A stretch of 64,000 bases of DNA. It comes from Pseudomonadales bacterium. GTDB taxonomy: Bacteria; Pseudomonadota; Gammaproteobacteria; Pseudomonadales; Azotimanducaceae. Numbering within the stretch: the stretch's first letter is position 1; each line of letters opens with the position of its first letter. A program made the position numbers and the translations under genes. The stretch spans positions 434,001 through 498,000 of the forward strand of contig JAEPOO010000001.1 in the NCBI GenBank assembly GCA_017642855.1, given 5' to 3'. Shown piece after piece: positions 44,187 to 53,722 of the stretch. Below the pieces are notes generated by a model. The model had not been told where the DNA came from. It worked only from the letters and a program-made list of their open reading frames with translations, and searched no databases.

Positions 44187-44200
44187 AAAAGCATTTGATA

Positions 44201-44240
44201 CCAAATTTGGAGCGTGGTCCAATATTCATCTAAATTTAGA
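44201..44240. promoter_or_regulatory. Probable TetR operators: two perfect palindromes
   Basis: CCAAATTTGG (44201-44210) and TCTAAATTTAGA (44229-44240) share an AAATTT core. Their centres are 29 bases apart, about three helical turns. They lie between the divergent TetR and Rieske genes, the second one 13 bases before the Rieske start. Confidence 0.6.
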
Positions 44241-44253
44241 CCGTGTTCCGTAA

Positions 44254-45519
44254 TTGAGGGAAAGCGCGACGGATGCAGAAGCTACCGTCTACTTAAAGGA
44301 AGAGATCAATCATGAATTTGCTCGTTTCGAAGAACGCAGCAAGCCTGAGAACTTTGATCCACTCCCTAATATCCCTACTGGCCGCTATATCGATGATGAT
44401 TTTTTCGCCTTGGAACAAGAGCGAATCTGGTCCAAGACATGGCTGTTAGCCGGACACGCTGATGAAGTTCCTGACATTGGCAGCTACAAACTTTGGGAGA
44501 GCAGTGGAACCCCAATTTTGATTGTTAGAGGTAGAGACAATCAGATTCGTGCCTTCTACAACACCTGTACTCACCGAGGTGGTCCTCTTGTCCGTCAGGC
44601 TTTGGGGCAGGAAAAAGTCTTCGTCTGCAAATATCACTGCTGGGCATTCAGTCTCGATGGTGCTTTGAACCATATCCCTGATGAACATGAATTCATTGCC
44701 ATCGACAAATCAAAGCGAGGTCTTAAGCCTATTCGTTGTGAAATGTTTGGCCGTTGGATTTATGTGAACCGTGATCCCAACGCGATGCCTTTGGATGAAT
44801 TCCTCGGCCCACTCACCCACGAACTGGCGGATTTCGAACCTGACAATCTGCATTTCGTCACACGCTATCACTTTGATCTGGAATGCAACTGGAAGATCAC
44901 GATGGATGCCTTTCAAGAGGTGTATCACCTCAAGCATATTCATCCGAATACAGTGGATGCGGCGATTGACCATCGAAGTGCCAGTATGGCGCTGTTCCCC
45001 CAGGGCAGTTCACGAATGTTTGTTGCAGCCAAAACGGGGGAGACAAAATTCACGTCGATACCAGCGCAGTCTCCTCTCGAAGAAGGTGAGCAACACGAGA
45101 TCGTACGAAGCGGTTCTCTTTCATACAACATGTTCCCAAACATCGTGACGCCGATCGGTGCTTATGAGTTTCCTTACCTACAATTCTGGCCGACGTCAAA
45201 ACGAACCACACGATTTGAAGTGACGTTCTTCAGTCGCGGCGATAACGTCGATCCTGAAAGTAATTACTGGAAAGATCAGATTGCTGGCTTCAATGTGATA
45301 CTCGGTGAGGACAATGAAAACCTACCGTGGATTCAGCGATCCATTGAATCAGGTGGGATCGATGGTATTCCCCTGTCCTATCAGGAGAGGCGCATCTATC
45401 ACTTCCATGAGTTCCTTGATCAGGTTATCGGTGTGGATGACATCCCTGAAAATCTTCGCGTTGAACCGCGATTAAGTGAGTTGCAGGAAGACGGTAAGGG
45501 ACAGCGTCTGGCCAGCTGA
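44254..45519 (+). CDS. Rieske-type ring-hydroxylating oxygenase, alpha subunit
   Basis: This 421-residue protein has a Rieske [2Fe-2S] site CTH (Cys105, His107) and CKYH (Cys125, His128), then the mononuclear iron region DAFQEVYHLKHIH around residue 215. It starts at a TTG, since no in-frame ATG exists near the N-terminus. No beta subunit, ferredoxin or reductase gene is adjacent, so it is an alpha-only type (carnitine, choline or steroid-like oxygenases are examples) needing an electron donor encoded elsewhere. Confidence 0.9.
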   Translation: MRESATDAEATVYLKEEINHEFARFEERSKPENFDPLPNIPTGRYIDDDFFALEQERIWSKTWLLAGHADEVPDIGSYKLWESSGTPILIVRGRDNQIRAFYNTCTHRGGPLVRQALGQEKVFVCKYHCWAFSLDGALNHIPDEHEFIAIDKSKRGLKPIRCEMFGRWIYVNRDPNAMPLDEFLGPLTHELADFEPDNLHFVTRYHFDLECNWKITMDAFQEVYHLKHIHPNTVDAAIDHRSASMALFPQGSSRMFVAAKTGETKFTSIPAQSPLEEGEQHEIVRSGSLSYNMFPNIVTPIGAYEFPYLQFWPTSKRTTRFEVTFFSRGDNVDPESNYWKDQIAGFNVILGEDNENLPWIQRSIESGGIDGIPLSYQERRIYHFHEFLDQVIGVDDIPENLRVEPRLSELQEDGKGQRLAS

Positions 45520-45622
45520 ATAGCGATCAGTCGAATAGATATCAATCAGGACATTCCGACATTTCTGGCGCGCTCGCGTAAGATTGGCATCCAACCCTAT
45601 GATTCTGTTGTTCGGTGTGGCG

Positions 45623-46528
45623 CTAGCGATCCACATAATCAGCCAAAGCTTCTTCCAGGAATCCTCGCAATGCGGCAACCGGAGCCGAGTAACCGCCCCG
45701 GCGGGGCATTAACAGGCTCAGGCTCGCCTCACCAGCATGCCACTGGGGCAACACTCTGACCAGACTGGCGTTTGCCACTTCTCGCCAGCAAACATAGGCG
45801 GGTAGTGCAACGATCCCTAACCCACTCATCGCTGCCTCCTTGAGCGTTGCCATATCTTCACTCTTAAAGCGGGCGATATTCGGTATAACTTCTGTCGCGC
45901 CTGAAGTATGCACCAGCTTCAAGTCGTGAGTCGTTTGCTGCCAACCCAGCGCCAGTAAAGGGTGTTCATGGAGATCGGCAAGTGCCTGTATCGAGTCACT
46001 GACAAGATCAGGTGACGCAAACAAGTGCCACTCAACCCTGGCGAGCGGTCGGGCGATTAACGTCGAATCCGGCAGTGCGTCAGTATGGCCTCTTATGCAC
46101 ATGTCTACCCCGGCTGCCACCAGGTCAACAGTTAGGTTAGTCACCTGCTGTCGCACGGTCACCTCAGGGTAGTCCACCATAAATTGGACCAACAATTCCT
46201 TTAAGGCGAACTGCGCGAGGCCAAGCGAGCAGCTAATGGTCACCGTACCCGTGAGTTTGTTCTGTTTGCGTTTCAAGGCGGCTTCTGCAAGCTCGACATG
46301 TTCAATGGCTGATCTGGCATGCTGATAGAAGACTTCCCCCAACTCGGTCACCCGAAACTGCCGTGTCGTCCGCTGAATCAGCACAGCATCCAGCCGTCGT
46401 TCCAATTGCCCGATGTGCCGACTCAGCCGAGATTTGGGAATTCCCAGCACATCTGCGGCCCTTGAGAACCCGCCTTTCTCCACGACATGGACGAAATAGT
46501 AGTAGTCATTCAAGTCAGCAAGGGCCAT
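45623..46528 (-). CDS. LysR-family regulator
   Basis: The ATG at 46528 has a GGAG ribosome site ten bases upstream, giving 301 residues starting MALADLNDYYYFVHVVEKGG; a 29-residue longer reading crosses the operator. The N-terminal winged HTH (GFSRAADVLGIPKSRLSRHI) is followed by a periplasmic-binding-like effector domain. It is divergent from the pirin gene, the commonest layout for a LysR protein controlling its neighbour. Confidence 0.93.
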   Translation of the reverse strand: MALADLNDYYYFVHVVEKGGFSRAADVLGIPKSRLSRHIGQLERRLDAVLIQRTTRQFRVTELGEVFYQHARSAIEHVELAEAALKRKQNKLTGTVTISCSLGLAQFALKELLVQFMVDYPEVTVRQQVTNLTVDLVAAGVDMCIRGHTDALPDSTLIARPLARVEWHLFASPDLVSDSIQALADLHEHPLLALGWQQTTHDLKLVHTSGATEVIPNIARFKSEDMATLKEAAMSGLGIVALPAYVCWREVANASLVRVLPQWHAGEASLSLLMPRRGGYSAPVAALRGFLEEALADYVDR

Positions 46529-46556
46529 CTTCTGATCTCCGATAATTCTATTTATG

Positions 46557-46569
46557 GAACTATATGTTC
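46557..46569. promoter_or_regulatory. Candidate LysR operator
   Basis: GAAC-TATAT-GTTC is an interrupted palindrome in the gap between the divergent LysR and pirin genes. Spacing and A+T-rich centre resemble LysR boxes. Confidence 0.45.
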
Positions 46570-46643
46570 TTTTTTTACCTCTTCCAGCTTTTTTTGTTCT
46601 GTTTTTAAATTCCATTCCAATTCACCGACCGGACGAGGGCAAC

Positions 46644-47531
46644 ATGAACACGCACCATCAAATGATCAACGAAGGCGCCCGCGCCACCATGACCAGACCC
46701 ATCAGCGGCTCGATGCTCAACATAGGTAACGGGTTCACGGCGCATAGTTTTCGTGCCCGCGAAGTGGGTACCGCAATGGATCCATTGGTCATGGTCGACC
46801 ACTACGTGATGACCGAGCCGACCTTTGGCGCGCACCCTCATGCCGGTATGTCTGCGCTGTCTTTACTCTTTGAAGACACAACGGGGCAGTTCCACAACCG
46901 CGACTCGCTGGGCAATGACTTTGATCTGCAACCCGGTGATTTGTTCTGGCTAAAGGCCGGTTCAGGTGCCTTACATGATGAGGCGCCCAGGCCAGGCTCA
47001 CGAATTCACGGTCTTCAGGTGTTCGTAAACGTGCCCCAGGTAGAGCGTTTCGATGCGCCAGACTCACTACTGGTCCGCGCTCAAGCCATGCCTGTTCTGG
47101 CGGCCAAAGGCTATCGGGTAAGAGTCGCCATTGGTGCCAGTAACGGTGTTGTAGGGGCAAAGTCACCCTCAATCCCAATGACGGTGTTAGACGGCTTGGT
47201 CAATCCCCGCGCGAGTTTCGTTCATCGGGTAGCGGACCGCCGCGGCGTATGGGTCCACGCGATAGCTGGCGATATCGAGGTCATGCTAGACGACAAAGGG
47301 CACAGGCTATCGAACGGACAAGCTTTGGCAATCAGGACAACTGCTGCGACTCAGCTCACCATAATGAATCGGTCGGCTTCGCAGACTCAATTTGCCTTAC
47401 TTGAAGGTCAGAGGATCGATGAGCCATTTGTGCAGGAAGGCCCTTTTGTGATGGGCTCTCACGCGCAAATCAAGGAAATCAAATCCGCATACGAAACAGG
47501 CCTGCTGGCGTCGCTGCCACCCAGTTTTTGA
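46644..47531 (+). CDS. Pirin-family protein
   Basis: The ATG at 46644, after a GAGGG ribosome site, gives 295 residues starting MNTHHQMINEGARATM; the longer frame is non-coding leader. The bicupin shows iron-binding His in VDHYVMTEPTFGAHPHAG and later PGSRIHGLQVFVNVP. Pirins act as quercetinase-like dioxygenases or redox-sensitive regulators. Control by the divergent LysR protein is likely. Confidence 0.9.
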   Translation: MNTHHQMINEGARATMTRPISGSMLNIGNGFTAHSFRAREVGTAMDPLVMVDHYVMTEPTFGAHPHAGMSALSLLFEDTTGQFHNRDSLGNDFDLQPGDLFWLKAGSGALHDEAPRPGSRIHGLQVFVNVPQVERFDAPDSLLVRAQAMPVLAAKGYRVRVAIGASNGVVGAKSPSIPMTVLDGLVNPRASFVHRVADRRGVWVHAIAGDIEVMLDDKGHRLSNGQALAIRTTAATQLTIMNRSASQTQFALLEGQRIDEPFVQEGPFVMGSHAQIKEIKSAYETGLLASLPPSF

Positions 47532-47842
47532 ATCAACCGGATACAACCTTTGAACGACTGTCAGGTAATTGACCGTGGGTTGTTGTCGGCAGAAAAGCTC
47601 CTAGGTCGCTATCTGGCGTTGCCCTTGCTCTGAGGTTTTTCATCTGATGAAAGAGAGTCATACCACGTCAAGCGCGATGAAGCTGTTCCCTTAAGAAATC
47701 AGGGCTCAGATTGGCGCTTTGGTCAGAGCACAGCGAGCAAGACTGCCAATAGAGCAAACAGTCGTAGGCGTTTATCTTAAATGCCGCAGGCGGGGCAGCA
47801 TCAAACCCACTCATCTTGCTCATGACTGTCATAAAGACAGTC
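47532..47842. other. Intergenic region, no gene seen
   Basis: These 311 bases separate convergent genes (pirin and the esterase). Short forward frames are shadows of the esterase end. ACTGTC/GACAGT-like inverted pieces near 47826-47842 could help terminate transcription; nothing else is apparent. Confidence 0.5.
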
Positions 47843-48916
47843 CTAACGTTGCTTTTCCGCGTGTTCCCCGTAAAAAACCTGATTCAGAAACGAAATCATT
47901 ACGTCTAGCGCAGGTGGTGCATCAGCTTCGAAACTGGAACCCAGAATCATGTTTGAACCTGAGTCAAGAAACGCATGTGATTTGCCAACATACTCCCAGT
48001 ATTGAGATTGCTGTCCCGCAGCTTGCAGAGCTGCATGGTACGCCTTGATAGAAGATGGCGTGACTAATGGATCTTCACTCCCCACGATCAATAATTGCGG
48101 CGGGAGTGTGCGCTCTGAGAAGAGCGGGATGTTGTCTATTGGAGACACCGCTTCATACATCTGCTCATGATCTACAATATTAAAGGGTTCTCCGAAAACG
48201 CCTCGACCGACGACCCCGTTTATCAGCCAGAGTGGATTGGTAGCGTCCTCAAAACCATCAAGCGCGCCCTGATAGAAGTCATAGGGGTAACTGAGAACTG
48301 CTGCCTGAACGGCGAGACCTTGCCGAAGTGAAACCTCTTCTGCTGACTCTCCCGCCTGCAGGTAGGACGGCTGAAACTGAAGAGAATCGGGAGAGAAACC
48401 CTGTGAGCTCAATTCTTCCCCCATGTTGACGATCATCGCCGACAGATGGCCTCCTGCACTATCACCGGTGACTGCGATTCGACTGCCGTCGCCGCGGTAG
48501 TAGCCAATGTTTTCCTTAACCCACAATACCGCGCCAAAGGCATCACCCACGATTTCGTCCAGAGTCGTTGTATTGTCAATGTCAGAAAGCAGTCGATAGT
48601 TAACATTACAGACGACAAATTCAGAATTTGTTGCCAGGTATGCAGCTGTTTGATCCATGATGGACTTGTCATTCAGAAGAAAGCCGCCGCCATGAAACAT
48701 CACAATAACCGGATAGGCGTCTCGGCCCGATTCAGGCGTGTAGATATCCATGGTCAGATTAAACCCGCGTGGAGATGCCCAATTTACGTCTTCCTTAACG
48801 CGGTAACTGTCTGGGTTATTGTTCTGCTTCAATTCTTGGGTCTCAGTACAGGAAACCATCATTAACAATAGGGTCAGGCTCGCTGACTCAGCCAATCGAC
48901 GAAAAATGGGTGGCAT
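47843..48916 (-). CDS. Exported alpha/beta-hydrolase (HSL-type esterase), likely lipoprotein
   Basis: This 357-residue protein has an N-terminal signal with Cys at about 23 (LLLMMVSC), a slightly atypical lipobox. The oxyanion motif HGGGF, nucleophile GDSAGGH and late VGSEDPL and KSHAF supply the Ser-Asp-His triad of hormone-sensitive-lipase-like esterases. It is expected to act on acyl esters outside the cytosol. No operon partner is visible. Confidence 0.87.
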   Translation of the reverse strand: MPPIFRRLAESASLTLLLMMVSCTETQELKQNNNPDSYRVKEDVNWASPRGFNLTMDIYTPESGRDAYPVIVMFHGGGFLLNDKSIMDQTAAYLATNSEFVVCNVNYRLLSDIDNTTTLDEIVGDAFGAVLWVKENIGYYRGDGSRIAVTGDSAGGHLSAMIVNMGEELSSQGFSPDSLQFQPSYLQAGESAEEVSLRQGLAVQAAVLSYPYDFYQGALDGFEDATNPLWLINGVVGRGVFGEPFNIVDHEQMYEAVSPIDNIPLFSERTLPPQLLIVGSEDPLVTPSSIKAYHAALQAAGQQSQYWEYVGKSHAFLDSGSNMILGSSFEADAPPALDVMISFLNQVFYGEHAEKQR

Positions 48917-49114
48917 AACCAGCGCTCCTCTAATCTGTTCACGAGCAGAGATCTTCCGCTTCTCTTTAACAGGCTAATCTTATCTCAGTCATTGCGAGTT
49001 CGAATCTTGTCGGTGGGCATTCGAAAAGCGACGAAGGGACAGGTCATAGACAATACGGACCGTCTCGTATCTGTAGTATGCTATCGGTGATCGAAAGCCT
49101 TGAAGGACGAGCTG

Positions 49115-49585
49115 ATGAAGCTGAAAGTGAACGGTGTCGAATATGAGATAGATCCGGACTGGCATGACGAGAATTTGCTCGATGTATTGCGAGATTATCT
49201 GGGCTTAACGGGAACTCGATTCAGTTGTGGAATCGGCAATTGCGGCGCTTGCATGGTGCAAATCGATGGATTGTCTATCAACAGCTGTCTTGCCTCGTTA
49301 AGTATGGCCGCAGGTAAGGAGATATTGACCATAGAAGGAATGGCCGCTGACGATGGAACGCTGCATCCTCTTCAGCAGGCTTGGATTGATGAAGCCGTAC
49401 CGCAGTGTGGTTACTGTCAGTCGGGGCAACTCATGCGTGCGCTCTCTTTGCTGAAAGAAAATGCAGACCCTGATGACGCCGACATTGATCAAGCCATGAA
49501 TGGTAATTTGTGCCGCTGCGGCTCATATCCTCGGATCAGGCGATCAATTAAGAAAGCCGCGATTGTGTTAAGAGAGGCCAGGTGA
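49115..49585 (+). CDS. [2Fe-2S] subunit of xanthine-dehydrogenase-family hydroxylase
   Basis: The ATG at 49115, preceded by AAGGA, gives 156 residues starting MKLKVNGVEYEID; a TTG at 49100 is the alternative. It shows plant-type cluster ligands CGIGNCGAC and a second, helical-domain cluster CGYCQSG with NLCRCGSY, as in isoquinoline 1-oxidoreductase alpha subunits. It passes electrons from the molybdenum site of the next gene product. No FAD subunit is nearby, so the acceptor is probably a cytochrome or quinone. Confidence 0.92.
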   Translation: MKLKVNGVEYEIDPDWHDENLLDVLRDYLGLTGTRFSCGIGNCGACMVQIDGLSINSCLASLSMAAGKEILTIEGMAADDGTLHPLQQAWIDEAVPQCGYCQSGQLMRALSLLKENADPDDADIDQAMNGNLCRCGSYPRIRRSIKKAAIVLREAR

Positions 49586-51789
49586 TGGTCCAACTCACGA
49601 GGCGTAATTTTTTGATCGCTACTGGTTGGATCGCCGGTGGTGTCACCGTTCTTTATAAGCTGGGAAGTCGAGCAAAAGCGGTTGCGCCCACTATCATTTT
49701 TCCAGACAAAGAAATGGCATCCACCTGGATACAGATTCGACCTGATGGGGGATGCCTGATGTATTGCCCAAGAATGGACATGGGGCAAAATGCCAATACC
49801 GGGTTGGCACAAATTGTTGCAGAAGAATTGAATATCAGTACCAACGATATTGAAGCTGTTCAGCCCAGCACAAGCGATGTTCCACCGTTGGCTGTGACGG
49901 CCGGCAGTATGTCACTGACCGCTTTCTCCAGGCCAATGGCAATAGCCGCAGCAAGTTTGCGAGAGAACATGCGTGAGCGAGCGGCGAGCAGGTTGAAGCT
50001 ATCAATCAGAGAGGTACTTGATGATCAAGCGGGTTTTCGGGCGACTGATGGCCGACTGGTACGTTATGCGGACCTCGTTAACGAAGCGCCAGTCTTCGTT
50101 GAAATTGATGAACATTCATCTCTGCCAGATCTCTATGCATTCGACACCCAGCGTCAGAAAAAGCAGGTTGGGCAACCTGTGAAACCATTAGGCACGAGGG
50201 ACATCGTGACAGGTGCACCACTGTACGCCGCCGATGTTCCAATGGAAGGTGTGCTCTTTGGCCGTGCTGTACGACCGCCGGTTCGCAATGCTGAAATTGC
50301 AGCAGTTGATACCCGCGGTGTTACTGATGTTCCCGGTTTTCTCAAACTGGTTCAGGAAGATAACTTTGTTGGCGTTGTGTGCAAAACGCCGGGCTCGGTC
50401 AATGCCGCCATGTCAAAGATCAAGGTGAGCTGGCACCTGAAGCAGACTATCAACCAGGATGAAATTGATCGGCTGGTGAATGTCGACGATGAACTTGAGC
50501 GCGGTGATCTTGAGCACACGCTGCATGATGAAGCGCATCGTCCCAACGCCGACTGGGCCGTTGATCTGCGTTTTGATGTTCAGGTGCAGAGCCATGCTGC
50601 CCAGGAACCAAGAGCGGCAATTGCCCGGTTTAATGAAGAAGGCAATGAAGAAGGCACCAAGCATCTACTCGAGATCTGGACCGGTACCCAGGACCCGTGG
50701 GCGATGAAAAGGTTTGCCGCCCTGCATACCGGGCTGGACGAGGAAGACATTGTGATCTATCCACAGCGTATGGGCGGTGGTTTCGGCGGTCGAGAGCACT
50801 ATGAGGTGGAACAGGATGCAGTACGTTTGACTTCCGCGATAGGTCGTCCTGTAAAAGTTCAGTGGACACGAAAAGATGAATTCATGGCGGCTCGTAATCG
50901 TCCTGCCTCTGCGCATAGACTCCGCCTGGCTGCGGATGAGACAGGACGGCTTACTGACTGGTGGCATGCCTACGTAACAGGTCACGTTGTCCTGGCGCGT
51001 GAACGCCTTCCCCGATGGTTGCTCCCTGTCGCCCGACTTCGCGAGGATATGGGCGTGGTGCGCGGTACAAACCCCGCTTATGAAACCACTCATCTGCGCG
51101 TTGAATACAAAGATGTTGACCTCCCGGTAGACCTGGGCGTTTGGCGTTCTTTAAACGCCGCACCGTCACTCTTCGCGATTGAATCTGCAATGGACGAATT
51201 GGCTCTGCAGTTGGGGGAAGATCCCGTTGAATACAAAATTTCTCAAATGAGGGGTGAACTGACTCGATTGAAGGTCTGTCTTGAACGTGTTCGGGATATG
51301 GCGAAACGCTACCCCGTCCCGGAGGGTGAGGGTTACGGGCGAGGCTTCGCCTGTGGCATCTACGAAGGTCGATGTTTTGTGGCGGTCAGTGCAGATGTTT
51401 ACGTCGATCGTGACAAAGAGCGAATAACGGTGAAACACATGTGCTGTGCTCAAGACGTTGGAATGGCCGTGAACCCCGACCAGCTTAGCGCCCAGATGGA
51501 AAGCAACATGGCCTGGAGTGTTGGAATGGCATTGCTGGAGAGGCTGGAAGTGGGAGATGACGATATTCAGAGTTCCAACTTTGACAACTATCCAATCGTT
51601 CGGATGGCAGACATGCCGAGTGTTGAAACGGAAGTAATAGATCAGCCCGCGGTTCCCCCGGCCGGGGCAGGAGAAGTGGCTTTGATTGCTGGTCCAGCCG
51701 CAATCGCAAACGCAATAAGAAACGCGACAGGCTACCGTCCGCTTAGCCTACCGATAAGTTTCGCGGACATAGCATACGGCCAGGATTGA
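49582..51789 (+). CDS. Molybdopterin subunit of xanthine-dehydrogenase-family hydroxylase (IorB-like)
   Basis: This 735-residue protein has a twin-arginine signal (TRRNFLIATGW), typical of the periplasmic isoquinoline 1-oxidoreductase/aldehyde-oxidase large subunits. Molybdopterin-contact motifs include RMGGGFGGREHYE and the C-terminal PPAGAGEVALIAGPAAIANA with the catalytic Glu. The small subunit lacks a signal and would be co-exported by this one. The start GTG/ATG overlaps the upstream stop, and the pair is followed by a TetR gene four bases on. Confidence 0.92.
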   Translation: MMVQLTRRNFLIATGWIAGGVTVLYKLGSRAKAVAPTIIFPDKEMASTWIQIRPDGGCLMYCPRMDMGQNANTGLAQIVAEELNISTNDIEAVQPSTSDVPPLAVTAGSMSLTAFSRPMAIAAASLRENMRERAASRLKLSIREVLDDQAGFRATDGRLVRYADLVNEAPVFVEIDEHSSLPDLYAFDTQRQKKQVGQPVKPLGTRDIVTGAPLYAADVPMEGVLFGRAVRPPVRNAEIAAVDTRGVTDVPGFLKLVQEDNFVGVVCKTPGSVNAAMSKIKVSWHLKQTINQDEIDRLVNVDDELERGDLEHTLHDEAHRPNADWAVDLRFDVQVQSHAAQEPRAAIARFNEEGNEEGTKHLLEIWTGTQDPWAMKRFAALHTGLDEEDIVIYPQRMGGGFGGREHYEVEQDAVRLTSAIGRPVKVQWTRKDEFMAARNRPASAHRLRLAADETGRLTDWWHAYVTGHVVLARERLPRWLLPVARLREDMGVVRGTNPAYETTHLRVEYKDVDLPVDLGVWRSLNAAPSLFAIESAMDELALQLGEDPVEYKISQMRGELTRLKVCLERVRDMAKRYPVPEGEGYGRGFACGIYEGRCFVAVSADVYVDRDKERITVKHMCCAQDVGMAVNPDQLSAQMESNMAWSVGMALLERLEVGDDDIQSSNFDNYPIVRMADMPSVETEVIDQPAVPPAGAGEVALIAGPAAIANAIRNATGYRPLSLPISFADIAYGQD

Positions 51790-51792
51790 ACA

Positions 51793-52365
51793 TTGGTTCC
51801 GAAATCCGAAACAAGGCGTCGAAACTCGCGTTCCCACCAGGCGATTCTTGACGCGACACTGAAACTGCTTGGCTCGTCAGGATACGTCGATTTTTCCATT
51901 GAAAAAGTGGCGAGAGAAGCAGGGGTAGGCAAACAGACGATTTATCGTTGGTGGGCTTCTCGTGCCGACCTGGTGCTTGAAGTCTGGGAGAAGAGACTGA
52001 TGCCGCCACTGGCACCTTACAATGGAAAGATAGATCTGAGGATTTATCTGGAACGGTCACTTTATGCTTTTGGCAAGCAGTTGGGGCGAACGGATTGCAG
52101 ACAGGTTGCTGTCTGTGTCCTCGCGGAGGCCCATCGGGATCCAGAACTGTATCGACGGCTCGAGGAAGTTGTCTATGCGCCTCGAATTGCACTTATCGCC
52201 GACTCGTTTCGCCAGGCTCAAAAAGACGGAAAATTTCCTGCTGACGCAGATATCAATCTCGTGATTGATTCTTTGTATGGTGCCGTTTGGTACAAGGTAC
52301 TTATCCGATTTGACACGGTAAGCCGCAACTACGTTAAAGCCCTGGTGTCTCGGGTTTTCAGTTGA
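51793..52365 (+). CDS. TetR-family regulator of the hydroxylase unit
   Basis: This 190-residue protein has the HTH IEKVAREAGVGKQTIYRWW after RSHQAILDATLKLLGSSG. It starts at a TTG three bases after the hydroxylase stop, so it is co-transcribed, and probably autoregulates the operon. The C-terminal ligand domain is of the TetR_C type. Confidence 0.88.
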   Translation: MVPKSETRRRNSRSHQAILDATLKLLGSSGYVDFSIEKVAREAGVGKQTIYRWWASRADLVLEVWEKRLMPPLAPYNGKIDLRIYLERSLYAFGKQLGRTDCRQVAVCVLAEAHRDPELYRRLEEVVYAPRIALIADSFRQAQKDGKFPADADINLVIDSLYGAVWYKVLIRFDTVSRNYVKALVSRVFS

Positions 52366-52393
52366 TCAAAAAGACAACGCTTTCAGAGGTCCC

Positions 52394-53722
52394 ATGTATA
52401 AATTCTTTTCAGCCGAACACAGCATGTTTTCTGCAAAGGTTCGGTCGTACTTTCGGTTTAAATACGATCAGGGCGATCTTGGTCCTGGTTTTGAAGAAAT
52501 CTTGGCAAGCCCGGATTTGATCCGAAATCTTCTGCAGAAAAAATCCGGCAGTCCTTCTCTGCCCCAGGTTGAAGCGCCAGACAAAACCTGGCTGCAGGAC
52601 ACAACCGAGATTATCGACTTCTGCGAAAATGCACACAACAAAACAAGGGTTACGCCCGGGCTCGATACGCCCAGGCTTCGCCTGACGACGTTTCTGATTG
52701 AACTGCTGGCAGATGAATGGGTGCTGGTGCCCGCATGTTGGGAACGATGGCAATACAGTTTGAATGGCCAAATGCCAAACCATCGCGCTTTCAATGAACA
52801 GCAGTGGGGTTCTTTTCTCCTGCCTGAAGGTTCGGGGCGGGCAAGAAGAGATGCTGGCGCTCAGTTTTTTCGGAAAGCGTTTGGTATTGATGATGACAAG
52901 TCATCTCCTCGCGGGCCCTATGGCGGGCTGGTTGATCTCGGTTGTGTAACAGAAACCGTTGATGCCTGGCAGGCCAGTGTAAAGAAGCTGCTGGATGCGC
53001 TAGAGGTTCATTTTTCAGAGCATGACTATTTGCTCGGTGGGCGGCCGAGCCTGGCTGACTTCAGTTTGCTCGGTCCGCTGTACGTACATTTTTATCGAGA
53101 TGCCGTGCCGGGTTTTGTCCTTCGGACAGGGTACCCACTCGTTACCGAATGGATAGAACGCACCAATGCAGAAAGTTGCCTGAATTCGCGTCGCTATGGT
53201 CAGAAATATTATGGCCTCGACAATGCTGGTGAGCTTATTGAAAAGTCGGTCCTCAGCGATCGAGGTGACTGGCTTGCGGATGATCAGGTTCCGACCACTT
53301 TGACGCCGCTTATTGAGATCTTCTTTGAAGAAATGTGGCCTTACCTGCTTGCTTCTATTGAAGCACTCCGATCTTTTATTGCAAGTGATGATCACGAGCC
53401 CGGCGCAGTCCTACCGCGCAAGTCATTTACAGCCACCCCTGGGTTTGAGCGATTTCAACGAGATGGTGGGGCTTTAACCGTCGCTTTTCGGATTGGTGAC
53501 ATTCTCTCCAGCCGAATGGTTGTACCCCATCAAATATGGCGGTTGCAACGCATAGAGCGTGCAATGCGGTCAACAGCGCCCACCAGCCTGGAACCCTGGC
53601 TTGCACAATTCGAACAGGGTGCCAGCATTCTTGAGCTATCAGAAAAACTTGAGGGATGCGCGATCGTGAAGCGTGGCGGTCTTCTTTACTCGGACGCTAG
53701 CCAGTCCTCAATCAACGCTTAA
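52394..53722 (+). CDS. Glutathione S-transferase-like protein, long form
   Basis: This 442-residue protein starts with a thioredoxin-like GST N-domain (MYKFFSAEHSMFSAKVRSYF, then LPQVEAPDKTWLQDTTEIIDF). A helical GST C-domain contains LLGGRPSLADFSLLGPLYVH. About 180 further residues have no assigned domain, so it is twice the usual length. It follows the TetR gene by 28 bases on the same strand and may belong to the same transcript. It overlaps the selenoprotein gene tail to tail by four bases. Confidence 0.82.
   Translation: MYKFFSAEHSMFSAKVRSYFRFKYDQGDLGPGFEEILASPDLIRNLLQKKSGSPSLPQVEAPDKTWLQDTTEIIDFCENAHNKTRVTPGLDTPRLRLTTFLIELLADEWVLVPACWERWQYSLNGQMPNHRAFNEQQWGSFLLPEGSGRARRDAGAQFFRKAFGIDDDKSSPRGPYGGLVDLGCVTETVDAWQASVKKLLDALEVHFSEHDYLLGGRPSLADFSLLGPLYVHFYRDAVPGFVLRTGYPLVTEWIERTNAESCLNSRRYGQKYYGLDNAGELIEKSVLSDRGDWLADDQVPTTLTPLIEIFFEEMWPYLLASIEALRSFIASDDHEPGAVLPRKSFTATPGFERFQRDGGALTVAFRIGDILSSRMVVPHQIWRLQRIERAMRSTAPTSLEPWLAQFEQGASILELSEKLEGCAIVKRGGLLYSDASQSSINA

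Noticed and set aside
47719..48048. Forward ORF of 109 residues
   Set aside because: Most of it lies antisense to the esterase gene and its composition is unlike a protein; treated as a shadow.
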